Of a stretch of 64,000 nt of DNA, positions 35,702 through 44,890 are shown in pieces; position 1 is the stretch's first letter; every line of letters starts with the position of its first letter. Origin of the DNA: Herbiconiux solani NBRC 106740 (GTDB lineage Bacteria; Actinomycetota; Actinomycetes; Actinomycetales; Microbacteriaceae). A program made the translations under genes and the position numbers. Under the pieces are notes generated by a model. It was not told the origin of the DNA. It searched no databases and was given only the letters and a program-made list of their open reading frames with translations. The stretch covers positions 609,094 through 673,093 of the forward strand of contig NZ_BCST01000001.1 in the NCBI RefSeq assembly GCF_001571005.1. Direction: 5' to 3'.

Positions 35702-36499
35702 ATGACCGAGATCGCGCAGCTTTTCCCCCACCCCGGCACCGGCCGGCTCGACCACGACGAGCTGCTCGCCCTGTACACGCCGCTGCGGCGGGGCGAGCCG
35801 CGACTGCGCGTGAACTTCATCGAGAGCCTCGACGGGTCGGCCACCCTCGACGGGCTCTCGGGCGGGCTGGGCGCTCCCGCCGACAAAGAGGTCTTCGACA
35901 TCCTCCGCGGCCTCGCCGACGTTGTGCTGGTCGGCGCCGGCACCGCACGGGCCGAGGGGTACGGAGCCTTGACGGTCGACGCCGCGACCGTGGCCCGGCG
36001 CCGCGCCGCCGGCCTGTCCGACCACCCCGCGATGGCGCTGGTGAGCGGCCGGCTCGACTTCGATCCGGCGAGCGCGCTCTTCGCCGAGGCGCCGACGAAG
36101 CCGCTCGTGTTCACGACCGCGAACGCACCAGTGGATGCACGGGGCCGGCTCGCCGGGGTCGCCGACGTGATCGAGGCGGGCACCGACCGGGTCGAAGCCG
36201 CACAGGTCGTGCGGGCGCTCCACGAGCGCGGGCTGGTGCAGATCCTCTGCGAGGGCGGCCCGTCGTTGTTCGGCGAGCTGATCGCCGAAGATCTCGTGGA
36301 CGAGTTCTGTTTGACCCTGAGCCCGGTGCTGGAGGGGGGCTCGGGGCCGCGGATCACACGGGCGGCCGGCCCCTCGGCACCCGACCCCTCGGCACCCGGC
36401 CCTTCGGCACCCGTCGTGCCCCGCGGGATGGAGCTCGGCCACCTGCTGCACAGCGGCAGCATGATCCTCACCCGATGGGTGCGCGGGGCGGCCGCGTGA
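35702..36499 (+). CDS. RibD-C/dihydrofolate-reductase-like pyrimidine reductase
   Basis: 265 residues. A stand-alone RibD C-terminal domain (PF01872 type), NADPH-dependent. Motifs: [16 protein letters not shown] (substrate strand), [18 protein letters not shown] (cofactor), [33 protein letters not shown] read as the GGPxL and DE signatures. A Pro/Ala/Ser repeat ([13 protein letters not shown]) interrupts the C-terminal region. Without an attached deaminase domain its substrate is uncertain. It follows folP2 by 65 bases and overlaps the next gene. Confidence 0.85.
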   Translation: MTEIAQLFPHPGTGRLDHDELLALYTPLRRGEPRLRVNFIESLDGSATLDGLSGGLGAPADKEVFDILRGLADVVLVGAGTARAEGYGALTVDAATVARRRAAGLSDHPAMALVSGRLDFDPASALFAEAPTKPLVFTTANAPVDARGRLAGVADVIEAGTDRVEAAQVVRALHERGLVQILCEGGPSLFGELIAEDLVDEFCLTLSPVLEGGSGPRITRAAGPSAPDPSAPGPSAPVVPRGMELGHLLHSGSMILTRWVRGAAA

Positions 36500-37209
36500 G
36501 TGCCGACGGTCCCGCCGGTGCCGACACAGCAGCGGGGAGCGTCGCCAGGACACGCGGGATCGCCCGGCTCGAGGCGGCCTCGCGCGCCCGGGCCGCCGGC
36601 ATCGCCTTCACGACGGCCGACATCCTTGCGACGCTGCTGTTCGCCCTCGAGGGCGCGCGCCTCGCCGCCGAGTCGGGCCTCGACGTCTTCGGCGTGATCG
36701 TGGTCGGTGGGGCCTCGTCGGTGGTGGGCGGGATCCTCCGCGACGTACTGCTCGGCGACGTGCCGCCATTCGCGTTCCGCACGCCCTCGCGCATCCTCGT
36801 CGGCCTGATCGGCTCGCTCGCCGCCTTCACCCTCGTCGCGACCGGCGCCCCGACGCCGGACGAGCTGTTCGGCGTGCTCGACGCCCTGGGGCTCGCCCTG
36901 TTCGCCGTCTCCGGCGCCCGGAAAGCCCTCGACCACGGGTCGAACGGCTGGGTCGTCGTGATCCTCGGCACGATCGCCGCGGTGGGCGGCGGGATGCTGC
37001 GCGACCTGCTGCTCGGCCACGTGCCCACGGTGCTCACCTCGAGCGTCTACGCCTCGGCTGCGGCCGCCGGGGCGCTGACCGTCTTCCTCGCCTCGCGGGC
37101 ACGGGTCACGCCGGTCACCGGGATGGCGCTGGGGTTCGTCGTGTGCGCGACCATCCGCATCCTCGCGCTCGCGTTCGACTGGCACCTGCCCGTGCTCGTC
37201 GCGCGCTGA
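36496..37209 (+). CDS. TRIC-type cation channel/YadS-YicG family membrane protein
   Basis: 237 residues from a GTG at 36496 overlapping the previous stop (GTGA); an ATG at 36475 would add 7 residues. Seven membrane segments form two repeats (UPF0126/PF03458). Each repeat has the glycine-rich signature: [23 protein letters not shown] and [22 protein letters not shown]. Bacterial and archaeal relatives form trimeric cation channels. The gene ends a three-gene plus-strand series beginning at folP2. Confidence 0.88.
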   Translation: MSADGPAGADTAAGSVARTRGIARLEAASRARAAGIAFTTADILATLLFALEGARLAAESGLDVFGVIVVGGASSVVGGILRDVLLGDVPPFAFRTPSRILVGLIGSLAAFTLVATGAPTPDELFGVLDALGLALFAVSGARKALDHGSNGWVVVILGTIAAVGGGMLRDLLLGHVPTVLTSSVYASAAAAGALTVFLASRARVTPVTGMALGFVVCATIRILALAFDWHLPVLVAR

Positions 37210-37305
37210 CTCGCAGGTCGGCAGCCGCAGCCGCGACGACCCGCGACCCGGCTGACTCGCACCCCCGTCGCCTCACGATCGCGCTGACACGCGGCCCCGT
37301 CGGCC

Positions 37306-39864
37306 TCAGAGCTGGTCGACCCCGATGATCCGCACCACCGCCACGCCCTCCTCGTTCGACGCCGCGAGGTCGATCTCGGCCGTGATGCCCCAGTCGTGGT
37401 CGCCGGCCGGGTCGTCGAAGATCTGGCGGGCGCGCCAGACGCCGGGGCCCGCATCCGAGGTGCCCTCCTCGAGGATGAGGAGGGCGGCACTGCGGGCGTG
37501 CGGCCCGATGCCGACCGAGTCGTGCACGTCGTAGTACTCGTCCATCGCCTCGGCCCACCGGTTCGCACCCCAGCCCGAGAAGGCGTCGAGTTCGCCGAGC
37601 TCGTCCCACGCCTCCCGCGCCGCCAGCGTGACGCGGCGGAAGAGCTCGTTGCGCACCAGAACCCGGAACGCCCGCGGGTTCGAGGTGAGCAGCTTCGGCG
37701 CCGGCGGCACGATCGGGGCCTCGTCGGCCTGCTCCCGCGCGGCGGCGGCGAGCACCGCATCCGGGTTGATCAGGGCCTCCCACTCGTCGAGCACGCTCGA
37801 GTCGGTCTGGCGCACCAGTTCGCCGAGCCACTCGATCAGGTCGATCAGGTCGTCGTTCTTCAGCTCGTCGGGCACCGTGCTGCGCAGCGTGCGATACGCG
37901 TCGGAGAGGTAACGAAGCACCAGCCCCTCCGACCGGGCGAGGCGGTAGAACGCCACGTACTCCCCGAACGACATCGCCCGCTCGTACATGTCGCGGATCA
38001 CCGACTTCGGCGAGATGTCGAAATCGCCGATCCACGGCTGCGAGGCGCGATAGGTGTCGAAGGCCTCTCCGAGGAGACCCGCGAGCGGCTTCGGGTAGGT
38101 CACCTCGTCGAGCAGCTCCATGCGCTGCTCGTACTCGATGCCCTCGGCCTTCATCGCCTGGACGGCCTCACCGCGGGCCACGAACTGCTGGGCCGAGAGC
38201 ACCGGTCGCGGATCGTCGAGGATCGCCTCGGTGACCGAGACGACGTCGAGCGCGAAGGTCGGCGAGTCTTCGTCGAGCAGGTCGTAGACCGCGAGCGCGA
38301 ACGGCGACAGCGGCTGGTTGAGGGCGAAGTTGGGCTGGAGGTCGACGGTGAGACGGATGATCGTGTCGCCCGTGGTCGCATCGGTCACCTGCTCGACGAC
38401 TCCGGCCGTGCGGAGCGTGCGGTAGATGGCCAGGGCCTGCCGGATCAGGTCCCGCTGCTTCGCCCGCGGCTCGTGGTTGTCTTCGAGCAGGGCCCGCATG
38501 TTCGCGAACACGTCGCCGCCGCGCGCGATCGTGTTGAGCACCATCGCGTGGGTGACCGTGAGGTGCGAGGTGAGCTTCTCGGGCTCGGCCCCGATCAGCT
38601 TCTCGAAGCTCGGTTCACCCCACGAGACGAAGCCCTCCGGGGCCTTCTTGCGGATGAACTTGCGCCGCTTCTTCGGGTCGTCGCCGATCTTCGCGAGCGC
38701 CTTGAGGTTCTCGGTCTCGTGCTCGGGGGCCTGCACCACCACCGTTCCGGCGGTGTCGTAGCCCGCACGCCCGGCCCGCCCCGCGATCTGATGGAACTCG
38801 CGCGCGGTGAGCTGCCGCATCCGCGTGCCGTCGAACTTGGTCAGCGCCGAGAGCAGCACGGTGCGGATGGGCACGTTGATGCCCACTCCGAGCGTGTCGG
38901 TGCCGCAGATCACCCGCAGCAGCCCGCGCTGGGCGAGCCGCTCGACCAGGCGGCGGTACTTCGGCAGCATGCCGGCGTGGTGCACGCCGATGCCCATGCG
39001 GATCAGCCGGGAGAGTGTCTTGCCGAACGCCGTGGTGAACCGGAACGGCGCGATCAACTCGGCGATCTCGTCGCGCATCTCGCGGGTGGCCACTTTGATG
39101 CTCGACAGCGCCTGCGCGCGCTCGACCGCCGCGAGCTGGGAGAAGTGCACGATGTAGACGGGGGCGCGCTGGGTGGAGAGCAGCTCTTCGACGGTCTCCT
39201 GGATCGGCGTCGTGGCATAGGTGTAGCTGAGCGGGACGGGGCGCTCGACACCGGTGATGACGGTCGTCTCACGACCGGTGCGACGGGAGAGGTCGGTGGC
39301 GAGCCAGTCGACGTCGCCCAGCGTCGCCGACATGAGCACGAACTGCACCGCCGGCAGCGCGAGGATCGGCACCTGCCAGGCCCAGCCGCGGTCGGCCTCG
39401 GCGTAGAAGTGGAACTCGTCCATCACCACCTGACCGACCGGGGTGTCCGGCCCGTGCCGGAGAGCCAGGTTCGCGAGGATCTCGGCCGTGGCGCAAATGA
39501 TCGGCGCATCCGGGTTGACCGAGGAATCACCCGTGACCATACCGACGTTCTCGGCCCCGAAGATGCCGACGAGGTCGAAGAACTTCTCGGAGACCAGCGC
39601 CTTGATCGGCGCCGTGTAGTAGCTGCGCTGCCCCTGGGCGAGCGCGACCGCGTGCGCACCCACGGCCACGAGCGATTTACCGGTGCCGGTGGGGGTCGAG
39701 AGGATCACGTTCTCGCCCGAGACGATCGCGACGATCGACTCGTCCTGCGCCGGATAGAGCGGTGTGCCGCGCTCGGCGGCCCACTCGGCGAAGGCCTCGT
39801 AGGCCGCGTCGGCGTCGAACGGGGTCGGCATCGCCGGGCGGGAGGAGGAGATGGGGTTCGGCAC
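37306..39864 (-). CDS. Ski2/Mtr4-like DEAD/DEAH helicase with DUF3516 domain
   Basis: 852 residues. RNA helicase of the actinobacterial DUF3516 group. Q/I region STPTGTGKSLVAVGAHA (Walker A), motif II VVMDEFHFYAEADRG, motif III VLMSATLGD, motif V TDTLGVGINVPIRTV, motif VI QIAGRAGRAGYDT. The C-terminal 450 residues carry DUF3516 (KFIRKKAPEGFVSWGEPSFEKL onward, here in part). The start is GTG at 39864; ATG at 39831 is possible. The neighbouring S4 RNA-binding gene is divergent, with 114 bases between. Likely role: RNA turnover or ribosome maturation. Confidence 0.93.
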   Translation of the reverse strand: MPNPISSSRPAMPTPFDADAAYEAFAEWAAERGTPLYPAQDESIVAIVSGENVILSTPTGTGKSLVAVGAHAVALAQGQRSYYTAPIKALVSEKFFDLVGIFGAENVGMVTGDSSVNPDAPIICATAEILANLALRHGPDTPVGQVVMDEFHFYAEADRGWAWQVPILALPAVQFVLMSATLGDVDWLATDLSRRTGRETTVITGVERPVPLSYTYATTPIQETVEELLSTQRAPVYIVHFSQLAAVERAQALSSIKVATREMRDEIAELIAPFRFTTAFGKTLSRLIRMGIGVHHAGMLPKYRRLVERLAQRGLLRVICGTDTLGVGINVPIRTVLLSALTKFDGTRMRQLTAREFHQIAGRAGRAGYDTAGTVVVQAPEHETENLKALAKIGDDPKKRRKFIRKKAPEGFVSWGEPSFEKLIGAEPEKLTSHLTVTHAMVLNTIARGGDVFANMRALLEDNHEPRAKQRDLIRQALAIYRTLRTAGVVEQVTDATTGDTIIRLTVDLQPNFALNQPLSPFALAVYDLLDEDSPTFALDVVSVTEAILDDPRPVLSAQQFVARGEAVQAMKAEGIEYEQRMELLDEVTYPKPLAGLLGEAFDTYRASQPWIGDFDISPKSVIRDMYERAMSFGEYVAFYRLARSEGLVLRYLSDAYRTLRSTVPDELKNDDLIDLIEWLGELVRQTDSSVLDEWEALINPDAVLAAAAREQADEAPIVPPAPKLLTSNPRAFRVLVRNELFRRVTLAAREAWDELGELDAFSGWGANRWAEAMDEYYDVHDSVGIGPHARSAALLILEEGTSDAGPGVWRARQIFDDPAGDHDWGITAEIDLAASNEEGVAVVRIIGVDQL

Positions 39865-39978
39865 GTCTCAAGACTAGGTGCGCGGCGCGCGCGGGGATCC
39901 GTGGCCGCGGATCTGTGGATAACCCGGCCCCGTGCATCCACCCTGTGGACTGTCGGATGCCTGTGCCAGGCTTGCCGC

Positions 39979-40359
39979 ATGGCAGGAACGGGCGTGCGGA
40001 TCGACAGCTGGCTCTGGGCCGCGCGCGTCTACAAGACGCGCTCGCTGGCGACCGCCGCGTGCCGCGCCGGCCATGTGAGATTGAACGGAGAACGCGCCAA
40101 GGCCGCCCAGCCGGTGCGCGAGGGCGACGAGGTGCGGGCGAGGATCAGCGGGTTCGACCGCATTCTCAAGGTCGCGGGCCTCGGCGTCAAACGGGGCTCG
40201 GCCTCGGTCGCGGCGCAGTACTTCGTCGACCTCACACCCCCGCCGCCGCCCCGGGAGACCGTGGCGGCCGTGCCCGTCCGCGACCGCGGCACCGGGCGTC
40301 CCACCAAGCGAGACCGTCGAGAGATCGAGCGTCTGCGCGGACTCAGGGACGACTACTAA
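39979..40359 (+). CDS. S4-domain RNA-binding protein (Hsp15-like)
   Basis: 126 residues. S4 domain at 5-65: VRIDSWLWAARVYKTRSLAT, CRAGHVRLNGERAKAAQPVREGDEV. The basic C-terminus (GTGRPTKRDRREIERLRG) matches Hsp15-type proteins, which bind stalled 50S subunits carrying nascent chains. Normal length for the family. It is followed 77 bases later by the coiled-coil gene on the same strand. Confidence 0.92.
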   Translation: MAGTGVRIDSWLWAARVYKTRSLATAACRAGHVRLNGERAKAAQPVREGDEVRARISGFDRILKVAGLGVKRGSASVAAQYFVDLTPPPPPRETVAAVPVRDRGTGRPTKRDRREIERLRGLRDDY

Positions 40360-40436
40360 CCTTGTCCATGCCGGGCGGCGACGACGAGCGCCCGGCCGCC
40401 TTCCCCCCCCGACACCGCGAGGCCATCAGGAGCATC

Positions 40437-42740
40437 ATGTCCGAAGCCAGCACCCCCGCCGCGAGCGGGAACCGCACCCCCGACGGCACGCCGAACGCGG
40501 GCCCGAACGGCGCACCGGCCCCCGACCAGACTCTGGAAGAGCTGGTCGCCGAGAGCATGCAGGACGACCAGGGCGTGCGGCACGACCAGACCGGGCAGTA
40601 CGACCAGACGGCGCAGTACCCCGCCGGTCAGCCGTTCTCTCCCGATCCCGGGTGGGCAGGTCCCGACGGCGCTCCGACCCAGGGCGGATCCGCCGGCAAC
40701 GGCGACAACTCCACCAACCCTGGCAACTCCGGCAACCCCGGCCCCGCCGCTGCCCCGAACCAGGGTCAGGACGGCGCGGCCTTCCGCCCGGGCCAGGACC
40801 CGGAGGGCTATCAGCTCACCGGCCGCGACCGCACCGCGCTGCGCTTCATCGGGGCCTCGGTCAAGATCGGCACGCCCGAGTTCCGGGTGCGTTACGACGC
40901 GATCGTCGACGAGCTCTATCGCCACCACTTCATCGATCCCACGGCCCGCCCCGCTTACGAGGCGCCGGTCATCGTGCCCGCCGAAGAGGTCGAGGGCGAC
41001 GACGACCCGCTGGAGATCATCCGCTCGCAGCTCGGTCTCGTGATCGACGACCGCCGCGTGCGCGACACGGCGCGGACGGATGCGGAGCGGCAGCTGGCCG
41101 AGACCTCCGAGCGGCTCGCCGTGATGACGGCGCGCTACGAGGACACGCAGGCCCGGCTCGACGCCACCGCCGCGGCGCTCGCCCAGCGCGACGCCGAGCT
41201 CGCGGCGCTGCAGAACCGCCTCGTCGCCGACACCACCGCCCTCCAGACGCAGCTGGCCGACGAGACGGGCCGGCTGCAAGCCGAGCTCGCCGACACGACC
41301 GCGCGCCTGATGGCCGACCAGCAGGCGTCCGCCGGCGGCTACGAGGCCCAGATCGCCGGCCTGCACGCGGCTCACGCGGCCCAGCTGGACGAGATGAGCA
41401 CCGCTCACGCCGCGCAGCTGCAGCAGCTCACCGCAGCCCACGCGGCGCAGGTCGAGCAGCTCAGCGCCTCGCACTCCTACCAGGTCGACGAGCTGCGGGC
41501 CTCGCACGCGGCGGAGAGCGAGCAGCTGCGGGCCGGGCACGCCTCCGAGTCGGATCAGCTGCGCCTGCACGACGAGCAGCTCCGCGCCGCTCACGCCGCC
41601 GAGCTGGAGCAGCTGCGGGCCGCGCACGCGGCCGAGATCGAGCAGCTGCACGCCGCTCATGCGGTCGAGCTCGACGGGCTGCTCGCGTCCTCGGCCGCCG
41701 AACTCGACCAGGCGCGCTCCGAGGCTGCCGCCGAGTCGGCCCGGCTGACCGCCGAGAACGACCAGCTCCGCGCCGAGCAGGCGGGCCTCGTCGAGCAGCA
41801 CGCGGCCGAGCTCGACTCGGTGCGCACCGAGCACGCCTCGACCCTGTCGGCCCTCGCGGCCGACGGCGACGGTGCTGCCGCGACCGCTGCCCAGACGGCC
41901 GCCGACCTCGACGACACGCGTTCCCGGGTGGCCGAGCTCGAGACCGATCTCGCCGCGAGCCGTGAGCGGATCGACGCGCTCGAGTACGAACTGGCCGTCG
42001 CGCAGGAGGCGGCCGCAGCGGCCGTCGAGTCCGAGTCGGCCTCCGACGACGCAGCCACTGCAGCGATCACGGCGAATGCCGCGAACGACACCGAAGCCGG
42101 CACCGACGACACCGACGCAACCGCAGCCGACGCAACCGCAGCCGACGCCGACGCCCGGGCCACCACCGCACTCGCCGAGCTCGCCGAGGCCCGCGCACGC
42201 CTCGCCACCCTCGAGGAGGAGCTGGCGCTCGCCCGCGAGGAGGCCGCCATCGCGGTCGAGACCGCCGGCACCGCGACCGCCGCAGCCGCCGCGGCGGAGG
42301 CCGACGCAGCCTCGGTCCGTGCCGCCTCCGACTCCCTCCCCGCCGACGAGAGCGGCATCGAGTCGCTCGGCTTCGAGACGGTCGACGACGAGGCCCTGGT
42401 CGAGGCCCGGTCCCGCGTGGCCGTGCTGGAGCAGGAGCTGGTGGATGCGCGCACCGAGATCGGCATCCTGGCCGATGAGCGTGACCGCGCGCTCTCGGAT
42501 GCGGCGATCTCGCTCGACGACCGCGAGCGCCTGAGCGACGCGCTCACCGCGCTGCAGTCCGGCAAGATGAAGGCCGCGGATCAGGTCGAGGCCGAGCTCC
42601 GGGCCGCGCGGGCCCTCGTCGCCGAGATCGAGGACATCGCGACCGGCCAGCTCTGCGCCGAGGACGAGACGAACGAGTACGCGATCGGCGCGAACGACTC
42701 CGCCGTGCTCGTGCTCAACGCCATCGCCGAAGCCGAGTAG
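40437..42740 (+). CDS. Large hendecad-repeat coiled-coil protein, function unknown
   Basis: 767 residues from an ATG with CAGGAG just upstream; an earlier in-frame ATG at 40368 would read through a run of eight C. Residues 1-125 are disordered, rich in Gly/Asn/Pro/Gln. Residues 126-180 form a compact region (DRTALRFIGASVKIGTPEFR, YDAIVDELYRHHFID). From about 215 to the end it is almost all coiled coil. Residues about 309-426 hold ten 11-residue repeats of the type xAAHAAQLxQL. No membrane segment or known catalytic motif. Possibly a scaffold or cytoskeletal protein in the manner of DivIVA-associated coiled-coil proteins; that is inference. Confidence 0.85.
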   Translation: MSEASTPAASGNRTPDGTPNAGPNGAPAPDQTLEELVAESMQDDQGVRHDQTGQYDQTAQYPAGQPFSPDPGWAGPDGAPTQGGSAGNGDNSTNPGNSGNPGPAAAPNQGQDGAAFRPGQDPEGYQLTGRDRTALRFIGASVKIGTPEFRVRYDAIVDELYRHHFIDPTARPAYEAPVIVPAEEVEGDDDPLEIIRSQLGLVIDDRRVRDTARTDAERQLAETSERLAVMTARYEDTQARLDATAAALAQRDAELAALQNRLVADTTALQTQLADETGRLQAELADTTARLMADQQASAGGYEAQIAGLHAAHAAQLDEMSTAHAAQLQQLTAAHAAQVEQLSASHSYQVDELRASHAAESEQLRAGHASESDQLRLHDEQLRAAHAAELEQLRAAHAAEIEQLHAAHAVELDGLLASSAAELDQARSEAAAESARLTAENDQLRAEQAGLVEQHAAELDSVRTEHASTLSALAADGDGAAATAAQTAADLDDTRSRVAELETDLAASRERIDALEYELAVAQEAAAAAVESESASDDAATAAITANAANDTEAGTDDTDATAADATAADADARATTALAELAEARARLATLEEELALAREEAAIAVETAGTATAAAAAAEADAASVRAASDSLPADESGIESLGFETVDDEALVEARSRVAVLEQELVDARTEIGILADERDRALSDAAISLDDRERLSDALTALQSGKMKAADQVEAELRAARALVAEIEDIATGQLCAEDETNEYAIGANDSAVLVLNAIAEAE

Positions 42741-42769
42741 TCCCGGGGCCTGCGGTCAGTAGCCTGGGG

Positions 42770-44071
42770 CTACGCGGCCGCGGCCCCGGCCTCGGCCGGC
42801 GGCAGGTCGAGCGGATGCTCGAGTTCGTCCCGAGGCATCCGCGCCGCGAGGATCGCGACCACAGCGATGACGACCGGCACCGCGCCCGCCACGACGAAGG
42901 CGGGCGCGACGCCGATCGCCTCGCCCACGGGACCGGCGATCGCCATCGACAGCGGCATGAACGCCAGCGACACGAAGAAGTCGAGGCTCGACACCCGCCC
43001 GAGCATCGCCGGCGGAACCCGCCGCTGCAGCAGGGTTCCCCAGATGACGGTCGCGGCCGAGAACGTGAATCCGACCACGAACAGCGCGATCACCATCACC
43101 CAGAGCTCGCTCGTCAGCCCGATCACCACGAGCGGAAGGCAGCCCGCGCCCCAGAGCATCACCATCACCGTGAGGTAGCGCCGTGGCAGCGGGAACGACG
43201 CCACCAGGATCGACCCGATCGCCCCGCCGATGCCGAAGGCGGCCAGCGCGACGGCGAACGACCCCGCGCCTCCCCCGGTCTGATCCCGCACGGCGAACGG
43301 AAGCAGCACCTCGATCGGGCCCATGATCACCAGCACGAGGATGGTCGCGAACAGCAGCGTGCCGAGCAGCCACGGCGTGCGGCCCATGTAGCGGAAGCCT
43401 TCGCGCAGGTCGGCGAAGACCGCCCGCACCGGATGCGCGGACGCCACCTCCTCCGCATCCCGTCGCAGCGGCATCGGTTTCAGGAACACCAGCCCGGTCA
43501 CCGCGAGCAGCTGCGACCCGGCCACCACGGCGAAGGCCAGCCCGGGGGTCGCCGCCGCGATCACGGCGCTCGCGACCGCGGGGCCGGCCGCCTGCATCAC
43601 GGCGGGACGCAGCACGCCCTCCACCCCGTTGGCGGCCAGGAGGTCGTCGGCAGGCAGCACGGAGGGCAGCATCGCCGAGTAGGCGGGGTAGAAGAAGCCC
43701 GCTGCGGCTCCGAGCACCAGCGACACCGCGACCAGGTGCCAGAGCTGCAGCGCCTGGGTCAGTGCGAGCACCGCCGTGAGCGCGATCACGGCCGTCTTGA
43801 CGGATTCGACGACGATCAGGATGCTCCGCTGCGGCACCCGGTCGGCGATCACCCCGCCGAAGAGCACGGCGGCGACCAGGCCGAGGCTCGAGGCCGCGGC
43901 CACCAGCGAGAGGTCGGCCGGCCCTCCCCCCACCCCGATGACCTGCCAGACGATCGCGACGAGCCACACGCCCTCCCCGAAGAGCGAGAGCGCGAGGGCT
44001 ACGATCAAGACCCGGTACTGGCGCACGCGGAACGGGCGCAGCGCCCGTGGGCTCTCGCGCCTGCCGCTCAC
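42770..44071 (-). CDS. MFS transporter
   Basis: 433 residues from a GTG at 44071 with GGAGG 6 bases before it; the open frame continues to 44104 but would enter the regulatory palindrome. Twelve membrane helices in the MFS_3/enterobactin exporter-like pattern (FRVRQYRVLIVALALSLFGEG, FGGVIADRVPQRSILIVVES). The second half repeats the pattern (FGIGGAIGSILVASFPLPRRYLTV, in part). It is divergent from a TetR gene with a perfect inverted repeat between, so the TetR protein likely controls this exporter. Confidence 0.9.
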   Translation of the reverse strand: MSGRRESPRALRPFRVRQYRVLIVALALSLFGEGVWLVAIVWQVIGVGGGPADLSLVAAASSLGLVAAVLFGGVIADRVPQRSILIVVESVKTAVIALTAVLALTQALQLWHLVAVSLVLGAAAGFFYPAYSAMLPSVLPADDLLAANGVEGVLRPAVMQAAGPAVASAVIAAATPGLAFAVVAGSQLLAVTGLVFLKPMPLRRDAEEVASAHPVRAVFADLREGFRYMGRTPWLLGTLLFATILVLVIMGPIEVLLPFAVRDQTGGGAGSFAVALAAFGIGGAIGSILVASFPLPRRYLTVMVMLWGAGCLPLVVIGLTSELWVMVIALFVVGFTFSAATVIWGTLLQRRVPPAMLGRVSSLDFFVSLAFMPLSMAIAGPVGEAIGVAPAFVVAGAVPVVIAVVAILAARMPRDELEHPLDLPPAEAGAAAA

Positions 44072-44096
44072 CGCCCACCTCCGCTCACGCCGACCG

Positions 44097-44121
44097 GTAC
44101 ACACCGATCCCTGATGTGTAC
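44097..44121. promoter_or_regulatory. Inverted-repeat operator between MFS and TetR genes
   Basis: GTACACA (44097-44103) and TGTGTAC (44115-44121) form a perfect 7-bp inverted repeat with an 11-base spacer. The second arm is part of an 8-base palindrome GTGTACAC (44116-44123). It lies between the divergent genes, 25 bases from the exporter start and 50 from the TetR start, as expected for a TetR-family operator. Confidence 0.65.
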
Positions 44122-44171
44122 ACTGTCCACAACCCTACAGGCTCACCCTACAGACTCCTGGAGACGATCGC

Positions 44172-44810
44172 TTGAGCGTCACCCCCGCATCCCAGCCTCG
44201 CAGAACCTACCGACACGGAGACCTGCGCGAGGCCCTCCTCGATGCGGGGATCGAGATGGCCCGCGAGGGCGGGCCGGATGCCGTGGTGCTGCGCGAGGCC
44301 ACCCGCCGCGCCGGGGTCTCGCCCAACGCCGCCTACCGCCACTTCGCCGATCGCGAGGCGCTCCTGCACGCCGTCTCGGATGCCTGCCTCGGCTTCGCCG
44401 CCGACCGGATCGAGCAGTCGGTGGCCGAGGTGCCCGAGGGTGACCCCGTCGACACCGCCCGGGCACTACTCCGCGCGGTGGGCACGGGCTACATCGCGTT
44501 CGCGCGTGAGGAGCCGGGCCTGTTCCGCACGGCGTTCTCGGTGCCCGACAACCTGCAACGTGCCGCGGAACCCGCGAAGGCGGGGCGTAACGGCCGCACG
44601 CCGTTCCAGCTCGTCGGTTTCGCCCTCGACGCCCTGGTCGATGCGGGTGTCCTGCCGCGCGAGCGCCGGGAGAACGCGGAGTTCCTCGCCTGGGCGACCG
44701 TGCACGGCCTCGGGATGCTCGTGATCGACGGCCCCCTGCGCGGCCTCGACGACCGGATGATCGACTACGCCACCGCCCGGCTCCTCGACATGGTCGACCG
44801 CGGCCTCTGA
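44172..44810 (+). CDS. TetR-family transcriptional repressor
   Basis: 212 residues from a TTG at 44172 with GGAGA about 8 bases upstream. The N-terminal helix-turn-helix reads YRHGDLREALLDAGIEMARE, then LREATRRAGVSPNAAYRHFADREALLHAV. The C-terminal effector domain is of the WHG/TetR_C_33-like type (GTGYIAFAREEPGLFRTAFSVP). It is divergent from the MFS exporter and its operator, so it probably represses exporter and self until a ligand binds. Confidence 0.92.
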   Translation: MSVTPASQPRRTYRHGDLREALLDAGIEMAREGGPDAVVLREATRRAGVSPNAAYRHFADREALLHAVSDACLGFAADRIEQSVAEVPEGDPVDTARALLRAVGTGYIAFAREEPGLFRTAFSVPDNLQRAAEPAKAGRNGRTPFQLVGFALDALVDAGVLPRERRENAEFLAWATVHGLGMLVIDGPLRGLDDRMIDYATARLLDMVDRGL

Positions 44811-44840
44811 CCCGGCCCCGGCACCGTTGACCATTCCGGG

Positions 44841-44884
44841 CACCATGAACCCGTCCGGGCATGGTGAACCCATCCGGGTACCAT
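44841..44884. promoter_or_regulatory. Overlapping inverted/direct repeats upstream of the second TetR gene
   Basis: CACCATG (44841-44847) and CATGGTG (44860-44866) form a perfect inverted repeat with a 12-base spacer. A second one, ATGGT (44861-44865)/ACCAT (44880-44884) with inner ACCC/GGGT, overlaps it. Read as direct repeats, the motif CCGGGYAYSRTGAACCC occurs three times about 19-20 bases apart and ends at the start codon. Probable autoregulatory operator. Confidence 0.55.
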
Positions 44885-44890
44885 GAACCC

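Noticed and set aside
37396..40359. 987-codon plus-strand frame running opposite the helicase into the S4 gene
   Set aside because: Only the last 126 codons are real (S4 protein, from 39979); the rest is a shadow of the helicase gene.
40401..40410. Run of eight C as a possible frameshift site in the coiled-coil gene
   Set aside because: It lies before the preferred start at 40437, which has its own ribosome site, so it does not affect the protein.
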